Assembly: GCF_019048865.1 (NCBI RefSeq)
Contig: NZ_CP077604.1
Location: 2,418,001-2,482,000 of the forward strand
Source: Aquihabitans sp. G128
GTDB lineage: Bacteria; Actinomycetota; Acidimicrobiia; Acidimicrobiales; Iamiaceae
Reading direction: 5' to 3'
Length of the DNA stretch: 64,000 bases
The notes beneath the pieces are model-generated. The model saw only the letters and a program-made list of their open reading frames with translations. It was not told the DNA's origin and did no database searches. Numbering within the stretch: position 1 is the stretch's first letter; each line of letters opens with the position of its first letter. The position numbers and the translations under genes were made by a program. Shown here piece by piece: positions 1 through 8,363 of this stretch.

Positions 1-341
1 GGCGGGCCGAGCGGGGCGTAGGGGAAGCCGCCGGTGTGCAGCAGCACCTGCTCGACGGTCACCACCTGCTTGCCGTTGGTGGTGAACGACGGGAGGTACT
101 CGGCCACCGGCGCGTCGATGGACACGTCGCCCCGGTCGATCAGCTGCCAGAACGCGGCGGCCACCAAGCCCTTGGTGGCGCTGAAGACGATGAACCGGCT
201 GTCGTCCGGCGCGCCGAAGGTGGCGTCCACCACCAGCTTCGAGTCCTGGGCCACCGCGATCTGCACGGCAGGCGACAGGCCCTCGTCGACCTCTTGGCGG
301 ACCCGGGCGAGGAGGCGTTCGATCTTGGCGTCGTCGATCAC
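1..341 (-). CDS. Serine beta-lactamase-family hydrolase, N-terminal part (runs off window start)
   Basis: Reading leftward from a GTG at 341, the frame stays open to the window edge, giving 113 residues. It contains SATK at residues 54-57, the SxxK nucleophile/base pair of class C beta-lactamase-like esterases and penicillin-binding proteins, followed about 45 residues later by LLLHTGGFPYAP, matching the family's usual LLxHTSGL stretch. The preceding text (EVDEGLSPAVQIAVA) also fits this family, whose members hydrolyse esters or amides through an acyl-serine. No signal peptide is visible, so a cytoplasmic esterase is likely. It lies 60 bases downstream of the metallopeptidase lipoprotein on the same strand. 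The YxN and HxG motifs would lie outside the window, so activity cannot be judged. Confidence 0.8.
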   Translation of the reverse strand, partial: MIDDAKIERLLARVRQEVDEGLSPAVQIAVAQDSKLVVDATFGAPDDSRFIVFSATKGLVAAAFWQLIDRGDVSIDAPVAEYLPSFTTNGKQVVTVEQVLLHTGGFPYAPLGP

Positions 342-401
342 GGCGCCGACCGTACGCCGCTCGGCGCCGCTCCGCTTGACCCCCGGGTCAAGGGCGACGG
401 G

Positions 402-1910
402 TCAGCTGCTGGCCTTGACCTCGCCGCAGGTGTCGGCCCCGCGGACCACGCCGGCCCGGAACGCCTTGACCCGCTCGAAGCCCGGGCCCTGGCGCTCGCG
501 GTCGGAGTCGGTGCGGAAGGTGAGCAGCACCGTGACCGCCTCGTCGAGGTCGCCGGGCGAGAGGATCAGGCCGAACGGCAGCTCCTCGCCCTGGTTGGTC
601 TCGGCGGTCGGCAGCAGGGCCCCGGCCCAGGCGCCGGTGTAGCAGTCGGCCTGGAGGGTGGCGGTGCGCTCGCTGTCGGGCTGGCTGCCGAGCTCGTCTT
701 CGACGGCGAGGCCGTACTGGGTGCCGAACAGCGCGCCCACGGCGAAGTCCCCGAGCTTGTACGCCTCGGGCAGGGTCTCCTCGGCGTCGAAGCCCACGTA
801 GTGGTCCGGCACGCAGTAGAAGAGCCGGAACTGGTCGACGGTCTCGCCGTTGCAGCTCGGCGGGTCGCTCGGCGAGAACGCCTTGGCGGCCTTCAGCGGG
901 GTCCAGTCCTTGCCGTCGCTGATCTTGGGGAACTCGTCCTTCCAGTACAGCTCCAGCGACTCGAAGGCCAGGGTGTCGATGCCCTCGACCTCGTTGCCGT
1001 CGCTGTCGGTGCTGGCGCTGAACGGCAGGTTGCCGGCGTTGTCGAGGTCGTCCTGGGTGGTGAAGGGGAACTGGTACGGAGCGGGGTCGCCGTCGGTGTA
1101 CTCGGCGCAGCGCGAGGCGCTCTCCTCGAAGCCGTCCTGGAAGGCGCCCACCCGGTCGAAGCCGGAGCCGTGGGCGTTCGGGTCGTCGGCCTTCGAGCCC
1201 GGGGCGTCGCGCAGCGAGAGGATGCCGGCGAGGGCGTTGTCGAGGTCCTCGGTGGTGACCGAGAAGCGGCCCTCGCCGTCGCTCACGTGCTTGACCCAGG
1301 CGCCGGCGAAGCAGTCGGCCTGGAGCTCGAGGACCACGGTGGGCTCCTCGATCTTGGCCCGGGCCTGGATGGCGTGGCCCCACTCGTGGGCCAGCACCAC
1401 GGCGATGGTGAAGTCGCCGAACTGCTTCGACAGGTCGGGGAACAGGCCCTCCTGGTCCCACGCGACGGCATCGTCGGTGGGGCAGTAGTAGGCGTTGTAG
1501 AGCACCTGGTCGAGGTCGGGCGGCGAGCACGGCAGCGTCTTCGGGTCCGAGCTCGAGTCGACGGCGAAGAAGCCGCCGGAGACGGGCTGGTACTCGTCGC
1601 CGTCGAACACCTTCGGGAACTCGGTGCCCCAGAAGTCCTGCAGGTCGGCGATGGCGTTGACCGCCACCTTGTTCAGCTCGGAGCCGTCGTCGTTGGCGAC
1701 GTCGATGTCGGTGGGCGGCGGCGTGGTGGTGGTGGGCGCGGCCTCCGTGGTGGGCGTGATGTCGGAGCCGATGACGCCGCCGTCGCCCTTGCCGCCGGTC
1801 TTGGGCGCGCCGCCGTCGCTGGAGACGTCGACGCCGCACGACGCGAGCAGCGCGGCGATGGCCACGACGACGATCGCGGTGCGACGACGGAGGGAGGGGG
1901 TGGCTTCCAC
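402..1910 (-). CDS. Tandem-duplicated neutral zinc metallopeptidase-like lipoprotein
   Basis: A 502-residue lipoprotein. The signal peptide ends in LLASC, with lipid-acceptor Cys at residue 25, followed by a Thr/Pro-rich linker to about residue 70. Residues 90-285 form a domain like YpfJ-type putative neutral zinc metallopeptidases, with HEWGH at 175-179 and the ELQADCFAGAW signature whose Glu195 is the expected third zinc ligand. Residues 312-500 repeat the same architecture (YWKDEFPK, LQADCYTGAW, GPGFERVKAFRAG), but HEWGH is replaced by GTQYG at 396-400 and the ligand Glu by Thr418. The second domain should therefore not bind zinc and may be regulatory or structural. The GTG start at 1910 has AGGAG five bases upstream; an in-frame GTG two codons earlier is possible. 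Confidence 0.85.
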   Translation of the reverse strand: MEATPSLRRRTAIVVVAIAALLASCGVDVSSDGGAPKTGGKGDGGVIGSDITPTTEAAPTTTTPPPTDIDVANDDGSELNKVAVNAIADLQDFWGTEFPKVFDGDEYQPVSGGFFAVDSSSDPKTLPCSPPDLDQVLYNAYYCPTDDAVAWDQEGLFPDLSKQFGDFTIAVVLAHEWGHAIQARAKIEEPTVVLELQADCFAGAWVKHVSDGEGRFSVTTEDLDNALAGILSLRDAPGSKADDPNAHGSGFDRVGAFQDGFEESASRCAEYTDGDPAPYQFPFTTQDDLDNAGNLPFSASTDSDGNEVEGIDTLAFESLELYWKDEFPKISDGKDWTPLKAAKAFSPSDPPSCNGETVDQFRLFYCVPDHYVGFDAEETLPEAYKLGDFAVGALFGTQYGLAVEDELGSQPDSERTATLQADCYTGAWAGALLPTAETNQGEELPFGLILSPGDLDEAVTVLLTFRTDSDRERQGPGFERVKAFRAGVVRGADTCGEVKASS

Positions 1911-2033
1911 GTGCACTCCTACAGGGCCCGACCAGCAAGGGGAGGTCCGTAGTTCACCACGTCCGGCGACCTGGGTCGCGCCCGGACGGGCGATCGGTGC
2001 GCCCCGGCCGGCCCCGCCTGCGACACTCGGCCC

Positions 2034-3467
2034 ATGGCCCTGGACCCGATCGCCGCCGTCGAGCACACCCGCCGGACCTGGGACGAGCAGATCCAACCCG
2101 CCCTCGAGGACTACATCCGCGTGCCCGCCGTGTCGGTGGCGTTCGACCCGGACTGGGAGGACCACGGCCACCTCGACGCCGTGGTCGACGCGGCCGCCGC
2201 CTGGGCCCGGGAGCGGCCGATCGAGGGCCTGTCGGTCGAGGTCGTCCGGCTGCCCGGCCGCACGCCGCTGCTCTGGTTCGAGGTGCCGGCCACCGCCGGC
2301 GTCGACCCCAGCGCCACCGTCCTGCTCTACGGCCACCTCGACAAGCAGCCGCCCATGACCGGTTGGCGCGACGGCCTGGGCCCGTGGGAGCCGGTGGTGG
2401 TCGACGACCGCCTCTACGGCCGGGGTGGCGCCGACGACGGCTACGCGGCCTACGCATCGCTGGCCGCCATCGAAGCCGTGCAGGCCGGCGGCGGACGCCA
2501 CGCCCGCTGCGTCGGGCTCATCGAGTGCAGCGAGGAGTCCGGCAGCCCGGACCTGCCCTCCTACGTCGAGCACCTGGCGCCCCGCATCGGCACGCCCGGC
2601 CTGGTGGTGTGCCTCGACTCGTTCTGCGGCGACTACGAGCGGCTGTGGACCACCACGTCGCTGCGCGGCCTGCTCGGCATCACCCTCGAGGTCGAGGTGC
2701 TCACCGAGGGCGTCCACTCCGGCAGCGCCAGCGGCGTGGTGCCCGACACCTTCCGCATCGCCCGCCGGCTGCTCGACCGGGTGGAGGACGCCGACACCGG
2801 CCGCATCCTCGTGTCCGAGCTGTGGGCCGACGTGCCCACCGGCCGGGTCGACGAGATCGCCGCGGTGGCCCGGGACCTGGGCAGCGCGCTCACGTCGTCG
2901 TACCCGTTCGTCGACGGCGCCCGGCCCACCGTCCCCGCCTCCGAGCCCGCCGCCCAGCTGGCCGCCAAGACGTGGGAGCCCACCCTCACCGTCATCGGCG
3001 CCGACGGCCTCCCGCCGGTGCAGACCGCCGGCAACGTGCTGCGCCCGTCGACCACGCTCTCGCTGTCGTTCCGCCTGCCGCCCACCGTCGACGCCGCCAC
3101 CGCCGGCGCCGCGGTGGTCTCCGCCCTGACCGGCGACGTGCCCCAGGGCGCCCGCACCACCGTCGTGGTCGAGAGCGCCGAGTCCGGCTGGGACGCCCCC
3201 GCCACCGCGCCGTGGCTGGCCGAGGCCATGGCCGCCGCCAGCGAGGCCACCTTCGGCCAGCCCGCCCGCAGCCTCGGCGAGGGCGGCTCCATCCCGTTCA
3301 TGGGCATGCTCGGCGAGCGCTTCCCCGACGCCCAGTTCCTGCTCACCGGCGTGCTGGGGCCGGCGTCGAACGCCCACGGCCCGAACGAGTTCCTGCACCT
3401 GCCCACCGGACGGAAGGTCACCGCGACGGTGGCCCTGGTGCTCGACGCCCACGCCGCGCAGGGCTGA
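2034..3467 (+). CDS. M20-family metallopeptidase (dipeptidase/deacylase)
   Basis: A 477-residue protein of the ArgE/DapE/CPG2 zinc hydrolase family, which cleaves peptides or N-acyl amino acids with a two-metal centre. Visible motifs are GHLDKQ at 100-105 (ligand His101, activating Asp103), GRGGADD at 129-135 (bridging Asp134) and IECSEESGS around 163-171 (catalytic Glu167 and ligand Glu168). The dimerisation insert begins near SLRGLLGITLEVE. Length and motif spacing match dipeptidases of the CNDP/PepV branch better than DapE, but the substrate cannot be read from sequence. No signal peptide, so probably cytoplasmic. The gene diverges from the metallopeptidase lipoprotein across a 123-base spacer. 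Confidence 0.88.
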   Translation: MALDPIAAVEHTRRTWDEQIQPALEDYIRVPAVSVAFDPDWEDHGHLDAVVDAAAAWARERPIEGLSVEVVRLPGRTPLLWFEVPATAGVDPSATVLLYGHLDKQPPMTGWRDGLGPWEPVVVDDRLYGRGGADDGYAAYASLAAIEAVQAGGGRHARCVGLIECSEESGSPDLPSYVEHLAPRIGTPGLVVCLDSFCGDYERLWTTTSLRGLLGITLEVEVLTEGVHSGSASGVVPDTFRIARRLLDRVEDADTGRILVSELWADVPTGRVDEIAAVARDLGSALTSSYPFVDGARPTVPASEPAAQLAAKTWEPTLTVIGADGLPPVQTAGNVLRPSTTLSLSFRLPPTVDAATAGAAVVSALTGDVPQGARTTVVVESAESGWDAPATAPWLAEAMAAASEATFGQPARSLGEGGSIPFMGMLGERFPDAQFLLTGVLGPASNAHGPNEFLHLPTGRKVTATVALVLDAHAAQG

Positions 3468-3521
3468 GCCGAGCCGGTCGGTCCCGGCCGCTCGGGCCCG
3501 CTCCGGCCGCCCGGCGCCGGG

Positions 3522-3905
3522 TCAGCCGAAGGAGACGATCACCGCGGCGTTCTCGCCGCGGCCGAAGCGCGACTTGAGCGACGAGCCCAGGTGCACCAGG
3601 CGGAACTGGATGCCGTACTTGCCCTGCAGCGCCTGCACCGCTGCGGCGTGGTCGGGGCCGCTGGTGACCACCACCGCGGTCGCGCTGACGGCCGACGAGC
3701 CGTCAGCCACCTTGCCCCGGGCGTCCGACGGCCGGAGCGACACCGCCGAGGTGTGGGCCAGGCGCTTGACCTTGCCCGACTCGGCGGCGGTGGTGAAGGC
3801 CGCCCGGCCGTCGGGCAGCGGCGCGATCCACACCGGCGTCGACACCGCCTCGCCGTTGCGGCGGTAGGTGGTGAACGAGACGTACTTCGCGTCGGCGATG
3901 GCCAT
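3522..3905 (-). CDS. PPOX-class F420/flavin-binding oxidoreductase, small
   Basis: A 127-residue split-barrel protein of the pyridoxamine-5-phosphate-oxidase-like superfamily. The opening (KYVSFTTYRRNGEAVSTPVWIAPLPDGRAAFTT), the central GKVKRLAHTSAVSL and the closing GENAAVIVSF match actinobacterial PPOX-class F420-dependent enzymes of the Rv1155/Rv2074 type, which bind F420 or flavin as dimers and reduce small molecules such as biliverdin. No membrane segment. It lies downstream of the GIDE-LemA gene on the same strand, separated by a 119-base spacer holding a long palindromic repeat. Cofactor identity is inferred from family context. Confidence 0.8.
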   Translation of the reverse strand: MAIADAKYVSFTTYRRNGEAVSTPVWIAPLPDGRAAFTTAAESGKVKRLAHTSAVSLRPSDARGKVADGSSAVSATAVVVTSGPDHAAAVQALQGKYGIQFRLVHLGSSLKSRFGRGENAAVIVSFG

Positions 3906-3938
3906 CGCCCGACGCTACCGGCGCCGGCCCCACCCCCG

Positions 3939-3986
3939 AACTTGTGGGCCCAGACCGCCGCGGACGGCGGCGTGGGCCCACAAGTT
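3939..3986. repeat. Intergenic palindromic repeat, family 1, copy 1
   Basis: A 48-base hairpin with perfect 14-base arms (AACTTGTGGGCCCA and its complement) and an inner stem CCGCCG/CGGCGG around a short loop. The same arms recur twice at 19778-19900. It sits between the end of the GIDE-LemA gene and the start of the PPOX gene. The structure resembles a REP-type element or a transcription attenuator; no T-tract follows it. Confidence 0.85.
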
Positions 3987-4024
3987 GGAGGAGGAGGGGT
4001 GCGTCGGGGGTGGGTCGGGGTGGT

Positions 4025-5616
4025 TCAGAAGGCCGAGCCGGGGGCGGCCGGGGGCGGGGGCAGGTGGCCCTCGGGCGGCTCGGGCGCGGGGATCGACGGC
4101 GGCTGCACCGGCGCGCCGGCGTCGCCACCGACGAGGGGGGCCGTGGGGGGCCGTCGGGGTCGTCCGGGTGGTCGGCCGCCGCCGGGGCGACCGAGGCGTC
4201 GGGCAGGCGGCGGTCGGCCTCGTCGGCCTCGAACAGCCGCCACGACGGCACCTCGACCATGCGGGCGAACAGGTTGCCGGGGAACTGCTGGCGCCGGTCG
4301 CGCAGCACGTTGATGGCGTCGTTGTAGAAGGTGCGGGCCGAGGCGACGGACTCCTCGGCGTCGGTGATGCGGCGCATGAGGTCGACGAAGACGGTGTTCG
4401 CCTTGAGGTCCGGGTACGCCTCGGCGAGCGCCACGGCCTGGGCGGCGGCGCCCCGCTGGCCGCGGTCGGACGCCTCGGCCGCCACCAGGGTCGCGTCCTG
4501 GGGCAGCACCTCGGTGGCGGGCAGCGCGTGGTCGGCCCGCAGGCCGGCGACGGTGGCCTGCACGTCCTGCTCGTGGCTGGCGTAGGCCTCGGCCACCGCG
4601 GCCAGGTTGGGCAGCAGGTCGGCTCGACGGCGGAGGCTCACGTCGATCATCGACCAGGCCTTGGCCGCCTGCTCCTTCACGGTGACCTGCCGGTTGTAGT
4701 TGCGCACCAGCGTGATGAGGAACAGCACGAGCAGCTCGGCGGCCACCAGCCCGATGGGCCAGGCGAGGTGGATCGAGCCGGTGACGGCGTGGCTGAGCAG
4801 GAGGCCGAACGCGAACGAGATCGCCAGGGCCAGGAAGCCGCTCACCTGCGCCGTGGAACCGGTGGAGCTGGCCACCTCCTCCTCGGACTTGGTGGTGATC
4901 ATCAGGTCGCCCTCGGCGCTGCCGGAGAACTCCAGGCCGGTGGCGTCGGTGCGAGGCGTGGCGTCGCCGAGCAGGTAGATGGGCTGGCCGGCGCGGAGCA
5001 CGTGCTCGGTGATGCGGCAGCGGCCCTTGAGCTCCCAGATGGGCTCGGCGGTGCCCTGCTTGAACCAGCTGCTGGCCACCGGCTGCTCCAGGAACGAGGC
5101 GTCGGCCAGGCTGCGCTGGCGCTCCTGCACGTCCTCGCCCACCAGCACCCACTGGCGTAGCTGCCACCGGCTGTACGGCGGCGCGAAGTTGCGACCCAGC
5201 CCGTTGCAGAGCGTCTGCTCGCTCTCCAGCTCGGCGCCGCGGGGCCGCACGAGGATGCGGCCGGTGTCGTCCTGGATCCAGAAGGGGGCGGCGGTGGCCC
5301 GCTTCTCGACGGTGACCCACGAGCCGCCGTCGTCGTCGGACCGGTAGCGCTCGAGGTGCCACTGGAACCACACCGCCTGGGTGCCCGAGAACGGCGTGGT
5401 GATGGCCTGGCCCACCGGCACCGCCTGGCCCACCACCTCGTTGCGCCCGACGAACACGCCACGGCAGGTGGAGGTGGGGGTGTCGTCGACCTCCCACTTC
5501 TTGCGCCAGGCGCCCAGCGCGCTGAAGCCCAGGATGGCCGCCGCCACCCCGCTGATCGCAGTCCACGTGTACTGCCGCTCGGCCGCCAGGACCATGGCGG
5601 TGGAGGTCGCACCCAT
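4025..5616 (-). CDS. GIDE-LemA fusion membrane protein (one-base frameshift)
   Basis: About 530 residues once repaired. A first membrane segment (about 16-37) is followed by a GIDE-like extracytoplasmic domain (about 45-270; RGVFVGRNEVVGQAVPVG, EQPVASSWFKQG, YLLGDATPR). Two more membrane segments come next, then a LemA coiled-coil domain (VRNYNRQVTVKEQAAKAWSMIDVSLRRRADLLPNL). The frame then runs out of register near 4135-4150, where two runs of six G lie close together. Supplying one missing base puts it into the frame ending in a Pro-rich tail (SIPAPEPPEGHLPPPPAAPGSAF) with a stop at 4025. Unrepaired, the frame runs on through the palindromic repeat and into the neighbouring gene, which is implausible. 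LemA proteins are widespread membrane proteins of unclear role. Confidence 0.75.
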
Positions 5617-5713
5617 GGGCGGTTTCTACCAGTCGGTGCCGAGGGCGCTGGGCGGGTGCCCGCCTCGTACCATGGTCCGGCAGATCCCCCACCGCCCAGG
5701 AGCACCGCAGGTC

Positions 5714-6847
5714 ATGGCCCCCGACGCCGAGCACGCCGAGCCCCCGCCGGACGCGGCCGCCCCGGAGCCCGAGGACGAGACCGAGGACGAGGCCGAGCTC
5801 ATCGACGGCGAGGCCGGCCACGGCCACGGCACCAAGGCCGTCATCGCCGCCCTGCTCGCCAACTTCGCGGTGGCCGCCGCCAAGTTCGTGGGCTTCCTGG
5901 TCACCGGCTCGTCGTCCATGCTGGCCGAGTCGGTGCACTCCGTGGCCGACTCCGGCAACCAGGGCCTGCTGCTGCTCGGCGGGCGCCGGGCCAAGAAGGC
6001 CGCCGACGAGGAGCACCCGTTCGGCTACGGCCGCGAGCGCTACTTCTGGGGCTTCGTGGTGGCGCTGGTGCTGTTCACCCTCGGCTCGCTGTTCGCCATC
6101 TACGAAGGCCTCCACAAGATCGAGCACCCCGAGGACGTCAAGAGCCCGATCTGGGCCGTCGGCATCCTCGGCTTCGCCCTCATCGCCGAGGGCCTGTCGT
6201 TCCGCACCGCCCTCAAGGAGGCGGCCCGCCTCAAGGGCGACGCCAGCTACTGGCAGTTCATCCGCCGCTCCAAGACGCCCGAGCTGCCCGTGGTGCTGCT
6301 CGAGGACTTCGGCGCCCTCATCGGCCTGGTGCTGGCCATGGGCGGCGTCGGCCTCTCGGTCGCCCTCGACGACGGGCGGTGGGACGGCTACGGCACCCTG
6401 TCCATCGGCATCCTGCTCGGTCTCATCGCCATCGTCCTGGTGGTCGAGATGAAGAGCCTGCTGATCGGCGAGTCGGCCTCGCGCAAGGACATGGAGGCCA
6501 TGCGGGCCGCCATCGAGATCGAGCCCGAGGTCATCCGGGTCATCCACCTCCGCGCCGAGCACATCGGCCCCGAGGAGCTGCTCGTGGGAGCCAAGGTCGA
6601 GTTCCTCCACGAGCTCACCGTGGTGGAGGTGGCCCAGGCCATCGACCGGGTGGAGCGCAACATCCGCGCCAACGTGCACGCCGCCCGGGTCATCTACCTC
6701 GAGCCCGACGTGCATCGCGACCACCGGGCCACCGGCGGCTACGTGGCCGAGCACCAAGGCCACATCGACCGCCACGACCCGGACTACGCCACCATCACCG
6801 GCCAGCACCGCGCCATCGACGTCGACGACGACATCTGGGCGCCGTAG
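5714..6847 (+). CDS. Cation diffusion facilitator family exporter
   Basis: A 377-residue CDF transporter, a membrane proton/divalent-metal (Zn, Co, Fe or Mn) antiporter. After an acidic, His-bearing cytoplasmic N-terminus (to about 45), the first helix leads to SSSMLAESVHSVADSGNQG, which carries the HxxxD site-A ligands in helix 2. A later helix carries VVLLEDFGALIGLVLA, with the ExxxD arrangement of the SLC30A9-like branch. A soluble C-terminal domain (about 265-340, RVIHLRAEHIGPEELLVGAKVEF) would form the dimer interface. AGGAG lies 11 bases before the ATG. The gene diverges from GIDE-LemA. Metal specificity cannot be assigned. Confidence 0.88.
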   Translation: MAPDAEHAEPPPDAAAPEPEDETEDEAELIDGEAGHGHGTKAVIAALLANFAVAAAKFVGFLVTGSSSMLAESVHSVADSGNQGLLLLGGRRAKKAADEEHPFGYGRERYFWGFVVALVLFTLGSLFAIYEGLHKIEHPEDVKSPIWAVGILGFALIAEGLSFRTALKEAARLKGDASYWQFIRRSKTPELPVVLLEDFGALIGLVLAMGGVGLSVALDDGRWDGYGTLSIGILLGLIAIVLVVEMKSLLIGESASRKDMEAMRAAIEIEPEVIRVIHLRAEHIGPEELLVGAKVEFLHELTVVEVAQAIDRVERNIRANVHAARVIYLEPDVHRDHRATGGYVAEHQGHIDRHDPDYATITGQHRAIDVDDDIWAP

Positions 6848-6850
6848 CGG

Positions 6851-6871
6851 CCGCCCTTGACCCAAGGGCGG
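6851..6871 (+). terminator. Hairpin after the CDF gene
   Basis: CCGCCCTT and AAGGGCGG form a perfect 8-base stem around GACCC, three bases after the CDF stop codon. There is no T-tract, so it is a possible terminator or mRNA-end hairpin. Confidence 0.5.
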
Positions 6872-6963
6872 ATACCTGATGGGGTTGGTCGGGAATCTGC
6901 GGGCGGCCGAGTAGGTTGACCAGGTTCCCCCTACGACAGACCACACCTGAGAAAGGCCACACC

Positions 6964-7602
6964 ATGGCTACCCTCCGCCTGGGCGACGACGCCCCGGACT
7001 TCACCGCCGAGACCACCGAAGGCACCGTCAACTTCCACGAGTGGAAGGGCGACAGCTGGGCGGTCCTGTTCTCGCACCCCAAGGACTTCACCCCGGTCTG
7101 CACCACCGAGCTCGGCCGGGTGGCCGCCCTCAAGGACGAGTGGGACAAGCGCAACGTGAAGGTGATCGGCATCTCCGTCGACACCTCCGAGAGCCACGAG
7201 GGCTGGGCCCAGGACATCAAGGACGTCACCGGCGCCACCCTCAACTTCCCGCTGATCTCCGACAGCGAGAAGAAGGTCGCCGACCTCTACGACATGATCC
7301 AGCCCAACGCGTCCGACACCACCACGGTGCGCTCGGTCTTCGTGATCGGCCCGGACAACAAGCTCAAGCTGAGCCTCACGTACCCGGCCTCCACCGGCCG
7401 GAACTTCGACGAGATCCTCCGCGTGATCGACTCGCTGCAGCTGACCGCCAACTACAAGGTGGCCACGCCGGTCGACTGGAAGGACGGCGAGGACGTCATC
7501 ATCGTGCCGGCCGTCTCCGACGAGGAGGCCAAGGAGAAGTTCCCGAAGGGCTGGGACGCCAAGAAGCCCTACCTCCGGGTCACCCCGCAGCCCAACAAGT
7601 AG
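6964..7602 (+). CDS. 1-Cys peroxiredoxin (Prx6/AhpE-like, AhpC/TSA family)
   Basis: A 212-residue peroxiredoxin that reduces hydrogen and organic peroxides. The motif FSHPKDFTPVCTTE places Thr43 and peroxidatic Cys46 as in the PxxxTxxC signature, and the conserved Arg lies in TTVRSVFVIG. The C-terminal third (PVDWKDGEDVIIVP, FPKGW) is the arm typical of the Prx6 group, and no resolving Cys is visible, hence 1-Cys. The ATG at 6964 has GAAAGG upstream. It stands alone between two hairpins. Cytoplasmic antioxidant defence is the expected role. Confidence 0.93.
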   Translation: MATLRLGDDAPDFTAETTEGTVNFHEWKGDSWAVLFSHPKDFTPVCTTELGRVAALKDEWDKRNVKVIGISVDTSESHEGWAQDIKDVTGATLNFPLISDSEKKVADLYDMIQPNASDTTTVRSVFVIGPDNKLKLSLTYPASTGRNFDEILRVIDSLQLTANYKVATPVDWKDGEDVIIVPAVSDEEAKEKFPKGWDAKKPYLRVTPQPNK

Positions 7603-7635
7603 CCCGCCGCTCCCCCGGGAGCGCGCTCGCTCGCC

Positions 7636-7667
7636 ACGGTGGCCGGTCCCTCGGGGCCGGCCACCGT
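7636..7667. terminator. Shared hairpin between peroxiredoxin and tetR genes
   Basis: ACGGTGGCCGG pairs perfectly with CCGGCCACCGT across a 10-base loop. It lies between two converging genes, so it probably serves both strands. No T-run is present. Confidence 0.5.
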
Positions 7668-7678
7668 CGCGCCCGGGC

Positions 7679-8257
7679 TCAGGTGGCGGGCGGGCTGCCG
7701 AGCACGAGCTCGCGGACGACGGCCTTGGCGCGGACCCGGAACTCGTCGGCGCCCATCGACGCGAGCAGGCCGCCGCCGAAGTCGTTGATGCCGCCGACGG
7801 CGCCGATGGCGAGGCCGAGGCGGACCCGCTGGTCGGCGGGCAGGGACGGGTCGGCCAGCATCCGGTCGAAGCGGGCGTGCATCTCCTGGTGGGCGGCGAA
7901 GCCGTCGGAGGTCTCCGACAGCACCTCGATGGCGCTGCGGTTGCGCTCGATGATCCCGAACAGGGCGAAGTGGTCGACCACCCAGTCGACGACGTCGGCC
8001 AGGGCGTCGGCCCAGGACTCGAGGTCCGACAGGTTCTCGGTGAGCGCGGGGAACCCGGCGAAGTACTTGAGGATGGGCTCCAGCAGGGTCTGGAGGATCT
8101 CGTCCTTGCTCTTGAAGTGGTAGTAGAGCGCCGCCTTGGTGAAGCCCAGGCGCTCGGCGATCTCGCGCAGCGAGGTGGCTTCGTAGCCCTGCTCGGCGAA
8201 GAGCTCGGTGGCCACCTCGAGGATCCGGTCCCTCGTGGTGACGGTCGGTTCGGTCAC
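7679..8257 (-). CDS. TetR-family repressor of the adjacent ABC exporter
   Basis: A 192-residue TetR-family regulator. The N-terminal DNA-binding domain runs from about 7 to 55 ([45 protein letters not shown]) with the recognition helix at TKAALYYHF; the rest is an all-helical ligand-binding and dimer domain. The gene is divergent from the DrrAB-like exporter, and the 106-base spacer holds three evenly spaced near-palindromic sites, so it most likely represses both itself and the exporter until it binds a transported drug or lipid. The start is a GTG lying inside the perfect 14-base palindrome CGGTCACGTGACCG. Confidence 0.9.
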   Translation of the reverse strand: MTEPTVTTRDRILEVATELFAEQGYEATSLREIAERLGFTKAALYYHFKSKDEILQTLLEPILKYFAGFPALTENLSDLESWADALADVVDWVVDHFALFGIIERNRSAIEVLSETSDGFAAHQEMHARFDRMLADPSLPADQRVRLGLAIGAVGGINDFGGGLLASMGADEFRVRAKAVVRELVLGSPPAT

Positions 8258-8268
8258 GTGACCGATGC

Positions 8269-8332
8269 TACTTGACGATCGGCAAGTAGAGGCTTACCGT
8301 CCGGCAAGTAAGTACTGACCGGCCGGCAAGTA
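8269..8332. promoter_or_regulatory. Three phased TetR operators
   Basis: Three 20-base sites start at 8269, 8291 and 8313, exactly 22 bases apart: TACTTGACGATCGGCAAGTA, GGCTTACCGTCCGGCAAGTA and TACTGACCGGCCGGCAAGTA. All end in CGGCAAGTA, and sites 1 and 3 are imperfect palindromes of TACTTGCC/GGCAAGTA type. The spacing is about two helical turns, so dimers would load on one DNA face. They lie between divergent tetR and exporter genes. Confidence 0.8.
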
Positions 8333-8363
8333 GGCGACCGGCACCTCCCGAACGGAGCACCCC

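Noticed and set aside
36..1952. Long open frame on the plus strand opposite the metallopeptidase
   Set aside because: It is a low-information, Gly/Val/Ala/Arg-rich antisense frame of a high-GC gene with no motif, while the minus-strand frame has clear HEWGH and ELQAD motifs and a lipoprotein signal.
3703..4024. Continuation of the GIDE-LemA frame beyond the break
   Set aside because: It would translate the palindromic repeat and overlap the next gene on the same strand; the shifted frame ends naturally in a Pro-rich tail at 4025.
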